The translations under genes and the position numbers were made by a program. DNA of 64,000 nt from Mesorhabditis belari (taxonomy: Eukaryota > Nematoda > Chromadorea > Rhabditida > Rhabditidae), in contig CAUEEP010000728.1 in assembly GCA_958450365.1 (NCBI GenBank), positions 1,178,001 to 1,242,000 on the forward strand, read 5' to 3'. Shown in pieces: positions 52,241-64,000 of the stretch (its first letter is position 1; every line of letters starts with the position of its first letter). Below the pieces are notes generated by a model that saw nothing but the letters and a program-made list of their open reading frames with translations, made no database searches and was not told where the DNA came from.

Positions 52241-52653
52241 AATAGCTATAGCTATGGCTTATCGCTTACAGATGATGAACTGAATCATGAACTCAACTCA
52301 TTCAAAACATTTCGAAATCATCACCAGCCAAACCCAAACAAATAGGGCTTAAGAAATGAAAACTTTGATTTCTCGACGTGTAAATGCACAAAAATTTACG
52401 AAAACCAACAATACAATAATCAACACTTCTAATATTGTATCCACATCTGTGTTGGTCATCTTACAAAATAATTCACGACCCAAATGGCTCAAGCGGTCAG
52501 TTTTTGAGAAGAAACTGTGAAACTTCAGTTCGTTTTTCCGATAAGGGTACCATAAGCATTTTTTGAGAATTTAAAAAACTCATTCTGCACCTGTTCACCT
52601 CATTATTTTATTCTAATCAAAATCAAAGTTTTTATACTTGTTTTCACCATTTT

Positions 52654-57992
<5,339 letters not shown>

Positions 57993-58224
57993 CTAATTTT
58001 TGCACCTGTTCTTCTCATACTTATTACTTTTTTTATTGCTTTCAATAAAATCTTTTTTGATTACTCATACTTTAGATTTACAAAGTATCTCTTTAGCTTG
58101 TTTAGACATGCTTTTTTTTATTACTTTCAATAAAATCTTTCAAAATTCTCTCGTTTTCAGCTAAAAATTAGATAAAATTTGCTATCTAAACTTCATAAGC
58201 GTTTTGAATTTTGAATAGTCTTAT

Positions 58225-58670
58225 AGAGAAATTTTCAGTAAAATCTCGCCCACGACTTCTCGATACTACCACAACTCCTCAGGGATAAGGATTGGAAACA
58301 ATCGGGAGACCACAACGAGGACTACGACAAGAACCAGGGTCAAGGAATGCGAGAAGACGTGCAGTGCGCCACAGACCAAAGATCAGAGGATCTCAGACGC
58401 GACCAAGAAGCTGCTCAAGATGAGGATCCACGTCAAGAACAACACCAACTCCACAGAGCTGGAACCAAGAGCAGCTGACAAAGCATGCCGCAGCACAAGA
58501 GTGGCAGAGACGGTCAGAGAAAGGATGGCTAGCGTGCAACCACCGCCAGCACAAGCAAGTGGAAGACTTCGAACCAGGAACAATCAAGATAGGATACACT
58601 GGATGATAATAGCAAGGGATAGGGAAATATGGAAGCAGGTTGTGGTCTGCGCAAAGAGGAGCACCTAAGT
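58225..58670 (+). other. GC-rich island, possible non-LTR retrotransposon 3' fragment
   Basis: Composition changes abruptly to GC-richer, purine-rich sequence. One frame near the end reads RDREIWKQVVVCAKRST, resembling the A-x-DR-x-x-W tail found at the C-terminus of many non-LTR polyproteins, and a poly-A tract (58682-58690) follows. The rest (many Gln, Glu, Arg, Asp) is not recognised. It is probably an old 5'-truncated retroelement, but this rests on short similarity. Confidence 0.4.
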
Positions 58671-58690
58671 GCGAAGACAGATAAAAAAAA

Positions 58691-60060
58691 ATATTTTGGA
58701 TAGACTGATGTTATAAGACCTTTGCGTATGACTGTAAAGTGATATAAATTTAAAGTGTCAAGAAAAGCTTTTATCTTTGCTATTTCTAGCATATCAAAAA
58801 GTTTAGTGTGTCAGAAGAATGATTGGGACAATGTTTTAACCATGATTTCCTCAGGGTGACCATGAATGACAAAATCTTTTGATTTACTTAAAACAAACCT
58901 TATTTAAAACTCCTTTGTCATCATGATGGTGTTGAGGAGAAGTAAAATCAGACAATATTTAAACATTTTCAAACTTTCTAAACTTTTCTTGAGCTTTTAT
59001 ACCTAGCCAATAGAGTAATTCGAATTATTTTCGAAATCCTTTGATCTTTCCGCTGTTTATTATTAAAGTAAATTAAGAATCTTAAAATTATGTCTAAAAA
59101 TGGAAACAGATAAAAAGCTTTCTCTTAAACGTTTCCGCTACAAACGTTTTAAAACAAAAACAAAACCTTGAAAACAAGCGAACCAGATGAAAAGCCAAAG
59201 GATCAGATGCTAAATGGTGACTTTACAGTACAGCTACCGACTTATATTTTGAAAGATTTCCCTTGTTTTGATGCAATTGTGATTCAAATAAAATATCTAA
59301 CGATCCTTATAAATGAGCAAATGACAAATTAGATGTTTTCGAGACGTTTCTTCAATGATTTTCCGAGTGATCGTTGTGATTCGGATAAGGATCAAATGTT
59401 AAAGAAACAAATAAAATAAAATCATTATGGTGATAAAAATAAGGAAAGATTGAAGTCAAAAACAAAAATAAAATCGAATTACTGGAAAAGTTTGGAATAA
59501 AAGAGTCAAATAAAAAGGTGTAGCTATGGCTCTTCCAGTTTAGAATGTGTTTCTTCACTTCAGTAGATCAATTAGAGTAGACTTCAACTCACTTCAGTAG
59601 ATCGACTTAAGATCAATCTTAAGTGAAAGGTATTAATTCTTTTAAAAGATAATTTTCTCAACTGTTACTAAAAGTATTTGAGTGTTGCAAGAGAATCATT
59701 GCTCAAGGTTTCTACAAGGCTTGCTAAAAACTTATTAAACATTTGCCCATTAACTAGGCTACTTCATTGAAATAAACTCTGCAATCCAAATTTGAGCTAA
59801 AACCTCGAAAATTTATCTATTTTCTGACACTTTTGAAGTTATTTGAAATAACTTTTTTAAGAGTATCATTTTCTAGAAAGATTTTCAAGAAAGATCGAAG
59901 ATCTATGAGTCATTAATCCTTTCGTTTTCATCCTCATCGATCATTCGGCAAAGGGAGTGGTTCTATTTTTGTTGCTCAAGGAAAATGCCAGCATCTATTG
60001 TGATTCGAAACTTCATTCAATTCATTCAATCAAATTCTAGAATTATTTTTTTCAAACATC
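58691..60060. other. Intergenic, no supportable gene
   Basis: A minus-strand ATG near 58964 opens a hydrophobic 20-residue stretch (MFKYCLILLLLNTIMMTKEF) that stops at once. It could be a signal-peptide exon but has no donor in frame. Short duplications such as TCACTTCAGTAGATC (59555 and 59590) are present. Confidence 0.4.
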
Positions 60061-61732
60061 ATGCCTAACGACACAGGTGATTTATTAAGAACTTTGTATG
60101 AGCGGTGGGACAAATGCTACCTTTTTTGGCGCATCGGGACATTTGCGCACCTTTTTTTTCGCTGGAAAAGGCCGTAGAGCTTTAAAAATGTCTTCCAGAA
60201 AGGGAATCGTATGCGTAGATTCCGAATTTCGACAAATCAGACCTCGCTGACACGTCAAATTTGGGCTAAAAGGCAAAAACTGCGGAAAAGCGTTAAGTTG
60301 CGTAGTTTTTGCCTTTTAGCTCAAATTTGACGTGTCGGCGAGGTCTGATTTGTCGAAATTCGGAACCTACGCATACGATTCCCTTATGTGAAAACATTTT
60401 TGAAGCTCTACGTAAAAATAAAACAAGGAAATCACAAATGTCAAAAAGTCAAATAGTGACTCAGGTACATTTTCGAAAACGACTACTGATGAAATTGAGA
60501 TAAGGCTAGTTTTTAAGAGCCTTAGCAAGTAGACATTGTTTTCTAAAAAGCGCAACACTCAGCTATACTTGATTAGATTTCAAATCGAAATCATAAATGT
60601 ATCAAATTTTCAGAAACATCGCTGCTTGGTGAGCTGGAAGCTGAATTTAAAAAGGTTTGTGGAAATATTTCTGTAAATATCTTCACCATTTCTGTAAATA
60701 ACTTCACCATTTCTGTAAATATCTTCGCCATTTCTGTAAATAACTTCACCATTCCTGTAAATATCTTCACCATTTCTGTAAATATCTTCACCATTTCTGT
60801 AAATATCTTCACCATAAATGTTTCTTAGTTGTTTGTTGCCAACTTTATCTTTTCAAAAGTAAATTAGTTTCTCAGTTTTCCATGTTCAATTTCAGATCAA
60901 AGGAAGCAAAACTTTCTACGATTTCCTCCATTTTTCCACAAAAAAACTTTGGGGAACCGGTGAGTTTTCTCAAAAAAAAAAAAATCCCAAAAACATTGCA
61001 GGATGTGTGATTTTCTTAATCTTTCTGCACATTCTGCCAGTAGCTATGTTATTGATTGGTGGCTTCTCTGAGTGAGTTCTCAAGATAATTGTAGTTGCCT
61101 TGCTCTTACAGTTTATATTCAAGTAAGGTACGCAATGAATGATTCAGTTGCGAGGCGGGTCGATGGCTTCCACGTTGGATGATAATCTCTGGCTTTTTGG
61201 GGATTTTGATCATAATCACTTGTTATTGTTTTGGTTATCAGGTTTTGTGGAATGAAATGTTTATAAATCGATGACATTTAGGTGGTCGACGAAGATAACA
61301 ATCATTGTTTTTGTTTCACTCTGCTCAGTTGCTTCAGTTTCATGATGGCATTCTTTGTGGCAATATGGTGAGTCGAGATCAAAAGTTTCATGACTAAGAA
61401 AAAAGTGTTTTACAATTAGAAATTGGTATTAATTTTATAACCAGTTCAATAAATGTAAACTGTAAATTTGAAGAAATAAATCTTTATCGACTATTCAAAG
61501 ATCTTTTCTAGGTACATTGTCGGTTTATTTTCTGCTTATTCAGCCTATCTCAACTACAATCAAGAGAATTGCTCTGGCTTTCTTTTGTATTTCAGGTTTG
61601 AGAAATAAAAAGTAATCGAATAATCGAATAATCGATTTTAGTCTTTTTCTGGTGACAATGGGATGGTTGATTCCTCTCCTTTTATGTGTTTCTCTTTCTT
61701 GTCTTTGTTGTTTTGGTTTTCCCAAGAAATAA
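60061..61732 (+). CDS. TMEM272-like four-helix membrane protein
   Basis: Exons: 60061-60076, 60614-60654, 60896-60959, 61002-61071, a tiny exon about 61111-61121, 61150-61243, 61281-61368, 61512-61597 and about 61641-61732. The protein starts MPNDTETSLLGELEAEFKK and has four hydrophobic segments: VIFLIFLHILPVAMLLIGG; WLPRWMIISGFLGILIIITC YC; TLLSCFSFMMAFFVAIW YIV; and LFLVTMGWLIPLLLCVSLSC. CEAGRWLPRWMIISG and the SAYSAYLNYNQENC loop match the layout of TMEM272-type proteins, abundant and uncharacterised in nematodes. AATAAA overlaps the stop codon. All junctions but one are in phase; the tiny exon (LYS) leaves a one-base mismatch to the next, so its donor is unsure. A hairpin and a tandem repeat lie in introns 1 and 2. 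Confidence 0.75.
60172..60412. repeat. 110-bp-arm hairpin in intron 1
   Basis: GTAGAGCTTTAAAAATGTCT ... CAAAAACTGCG and its complement pair around a short centre near 60290, with a few mismatches. It includes CAAATTTGACGTGTCGGCGA. No TA or other target duplication was found. It could give a long RNA stem in the pre-mRNA. Confidence 0.88.
60662..60816. repeat. Tandem repeat, 21-bp unit, about 7 copies
   Basis: Units of ATTTCTGTAAATATCTTCACC, alternating with a AATAACTTC variant. Lies in intron 2 of the TMEM272-like gene. Confidence 0.95.
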
Positions 61733-61855
61733 ACTGTATCATGATGTCGAATTTTGATGTGATCGTTTTGATTTGATTCGATGTGGTCACCAAACAAACA
61801 AATTTTATTGAATAAAAAGTTCTTTCACTAATATTGAGCCTTTGATTTCTTGCAG

Positions 61856-62101
61856 ACCATTCAGAGCATTGATTGCTTGTGGACGAACAGCTTTCGCGTC
61901 TTTGAAGTCACTCGATTTTGGGCTTACAGTAAGTGCTTAGGCTTAGGCTTGGGCTTAGGCTTAGGATTAAAAAACAAAAATCAAAATTGGAAACCCATTT
62001 TGTTATCAGATCACTGGGGCATTCTACATTACTCAGTTTTTACAGATGATTCAAACATTGAAAGACTCACATCCTGAAGGAAAAGAACGATTAGAGAGCT
62101 A
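61856..62101 (+). CDS. Short unidentified gene or terminal exons
   Basis: An exon after CTTGCAG reads RPFRALIACGRTAFASLKSL DFGLT and ends at GTAAGT. A second after TTATCAG reads ITGAFYITQFLQMIQTLKDS HPEGKERLES and stops at 62099-62101. Together they make one amphipathic and one hydrophobic segment. No start or family was found. It could be a small mitochondrial or membrane protein, or the end of a gene whose first exons I missed. Confidence 0.45.
61936..61968 (+). repeat. Interstitial TTAGGC telomere-like repeat
   Basis: Five tandem hexamers, TTAGGC TTAGGC TTGGGC TTAGGC TTAGGA, directly after a GTAAGTGC splice donor. TTAGGC is the canonical nematode telomere unit. Confidence 0.85.
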
Positions 62102-63013
62102 GGTCAATTGGGACAAACAGTGTGTTTTCTTTAAACAAGAACTCGATCGAAGAACCTATCCCATTCTATTGGTTTCGAGCATTCGATGCTCCAAGTTTTG
62201 AGGAAATTCAACAGCTGTGAACAAATGAAACACTTATGACATACTGATAATATTTAAGTCTTACTTTTTATCGAGTTTATGCACATAATCAAATACAATT
62301 TGTTACTCATTTGAGATGCAGACTAGATTTGAAATAAAAATACTCTAAAGAACTCAAAAAAGTGGTTAAACGAAAACTTTTGACTTTAGTCTTGACGTCA
62401 AAATATTAAAAACATAATTAAATTAACTCTTGGTTTTGCTAAAAAAGTTATTAGTATTATGCAAGAATTTGAAAAATTTAAGAAACCGCTCACAAATGGA
62501 TTGATAAAAGTTGTCGTATTCTTTTGGAACTTTGTGTAAAGTGTTCTCGTAATGATGATTGATCAATTTGAAAGCTGAAATAAAGCTTCACAAGCCAAAA
62601 AAGATGACAGCAAAAGCGTTCAAGGGCACTTTGTTCGGTTTGGCGGATTCTCTCCGTGAAAGAGAGCAGAGGAAGGAAATATTTCTTCTCCATCAAACAC
62701 ATCAAATGATTTCCCTTGCGTAAATGAATCGTTGCTGTGTCAGAAATTGTCATTTATTTCGAAAATCTTTCACAATAAGAAACTTATAAATCTCTAAGCC
62801 TTGAGTTTATCTACTTATCTTTTGAGTTTTGGGTGTTGTTCATCAACTTCTGTTGCTTCTGTTGCAAGGTTGCCTAGCTCTAAATCTATTTGTTCAGTAT
62901 ATTAAGTAAAAAAAGTTTTTATTATTGAGAAATATAATAAAAAACATTGATTTTAATTCTTTTAGGTTAGAAATCATATGTATTAATTACCAAGCTCTAT
63001 ATTTTTTCAGATC
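62102..63013. other. Intergenic, no supportable gene
   Basis: A minus-strand ORF (62490-62753) contains a GC-richer block (LLSFTERIRQTEQSALERFC) that may be a remnant exon. Nothing else was seen. Confidence 0.4.
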
Positions 63014-64000
63014 ATGACTTCTCAGCCAGTCGGCCAGGGAGCTCAGGGTTTTGTGGTAAAGCTGGGCGATCATACTCCGTAAGGTTAAGAAATCAACAAA
63101 TAAAAGGATGTTTAGATGGATAGCCGCCAAATACATTCGCATCGATTTCAAGAAAGGCGAACGATTGTATAGAAGAGAGTTGAAAGCTTTGGAGAGAGTT
63201 CGACATCACCCAAATATTGTGACACTTTATGCTAGTGGGGAAGAGATCGATGAAAGGAATTGTCGATTTTATGTCTACTACATGGAGTACTTCGAACGAC
63301 AATCTTTGAGGCACGGTAAAGAGTTTCACGCAAATTGCCAATTACCAGTTGCACTTCATTTTGTTTAGTTCTTGAAGATCAAAGAGTGATCTACGATGAG
63401 AAGACGGTCTTTGGATGGGGAGATCAGCTTGCATCGGCTTTGGTCTGCCTCCGAGAAAACAAGATCCTTCACCGAGATCTCAAACCTGAAAAGTGAGTCT
63501 TTGTCTAAATAGTGAATCTAAAGTTAGTCTAGCATTCTCATGACAGATCATTTCATTGTTAAATTGGCTGACTTCGGGTTGGCGAAGCATTTGAAGGACA
63601 TGAGCGAGATGACCTATGGAGGAACTCGTCGATATATGAGCCCCGAACAATCAAAAAGCAAGGTCTTATTGAAAAAACCTTAATATACATTAATGTTTAA
63701 AATTAGACGAACTACAAGAGCGATCTCTGGGCGTTTGGGTTGATTCTTTGGGAGATGGTCGAAAGAAAGTTACCTATTTGACGATCTTTTTTTAAACAAC
63801 AAGTTGTAGGAAAGTGTTTTCTCCTAAGTACGATCTTCGCAATGACTTTAATCTTGAACAATTGGTTCATGATCTCAAGACAAACAGCGTCCCCCTAGAG
63901 TTCATTAATTGCTCCCATCAACCACTTCGAGAGCTGATTCTAGAGTAAGTTGTGAGTTGTAAATTGAATCCAAACTTCTAGATGCACCAAATACAAAGAC
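63014..64000 (+). CDS. Protein kinase, continues past window end
   Basis: Exons: 63014-63078, 63116-63315, 63369-63492, 63547-63662, 63707 to about 63763, 63810-63944 and 63982 onward. Motifs in order: VGQGAQGFVVKL (Gly loop), IAAKYI (catalytic Lys), MEYFERQSL (hinge), ILHRDLKPEN (catalytic loop), LADFGLAKH, GGTRRYMSPEQ, KSDLWAFGLILWEMVE. It is an active-looking Ser/Thr-type kinase (HRDLKPEN). Its exon style (helix-F WAFGLILWEMVERK against YALGLIFWELIERR) shows that it is related to the kinase at 24354. Between exon 3 (ending within the Asn codon) and exon 4 (should begin xHFIVKLADFG) the annotated AG leaves one base too many, so either an odd splice site or a one-base frameshift is present. 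Confidence 0.8.

Overview
This window is AT-rich eukaryotic DNA, most likely from a nematode. The evidence is a serpentine chemoreceptor of the Srh class, a second nematode-type 7TM receptor, a multi-exon DUF229 sulfatase-like gene, a C-type lectin gene, a TMEM272-like four-helix protein, many introns of 40-60 bp ending in TTTCAG, and a short interstitial run of the nematode telomere hexamer TTAGGC. There are no bacterial or viral genes. I cannot name the species.

Layout. 1-1.5 kb: a decayed Tigger/pogo transposon. 1.5-11.5 kb: mostly non-genic, with an LDL-receptor class A exon, tandem repeats, a TA-flanked MITE, and a 7 kb block bounded by 0.65 kb inverted repeats. 11.5-28.2 kb: a large interrupted palindrome. 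Its two arms carry inverted, nearly identical copies of a protein kinase gene with a long novel C-terminal region. The right copy is open; the left copy has a 4-bp frameshift and has also received two nested mariners and a 0.39 kb insertion. A 4.8 kb receptor-bearing segment lies only in the right arm. 28.9-30.4 kb: an intact PDZ-domain gene. 30.5-33.7 kb: MITEs and a mariner with an uninterrupted transposase. 33.8-38 kb: a C-type lectin gene on the minus strand with local rearrangements. 38-41.6 kb: MITEs, an unidentified gene and a composite element holding a reverse-transcriptase fragment. 41.6-43.3 kb: a small secreted cysteine-rich peptide gene with a maT (DD37D) transposon in its intron. 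45-51 kb: the DUF229 gene, whose introns hold a Merlin element, MITEs and a mariner that carries copies of the host exon. 52.6-58 kb: an srh receptor gene (minus) holding a minisatellite and two mariners, one of which carries a poly(A)-binding-protein fragment. 60-64 kb: a TMEM272-like gene, a short unidentified gene and the start of another kinase.

The genes do not form a pathway. They are typical of a fast-evolving nematode chromosome arm: environment-facing receptors, lectins, secreted peptides and lineage-specific kinases, embedded in DNA transposons. At least six TA-inserting Tc1/mariner/pogo-type families are present, and their junctions allow part of the history to be read. Exon positions come from reading splice sites and frames by eye.
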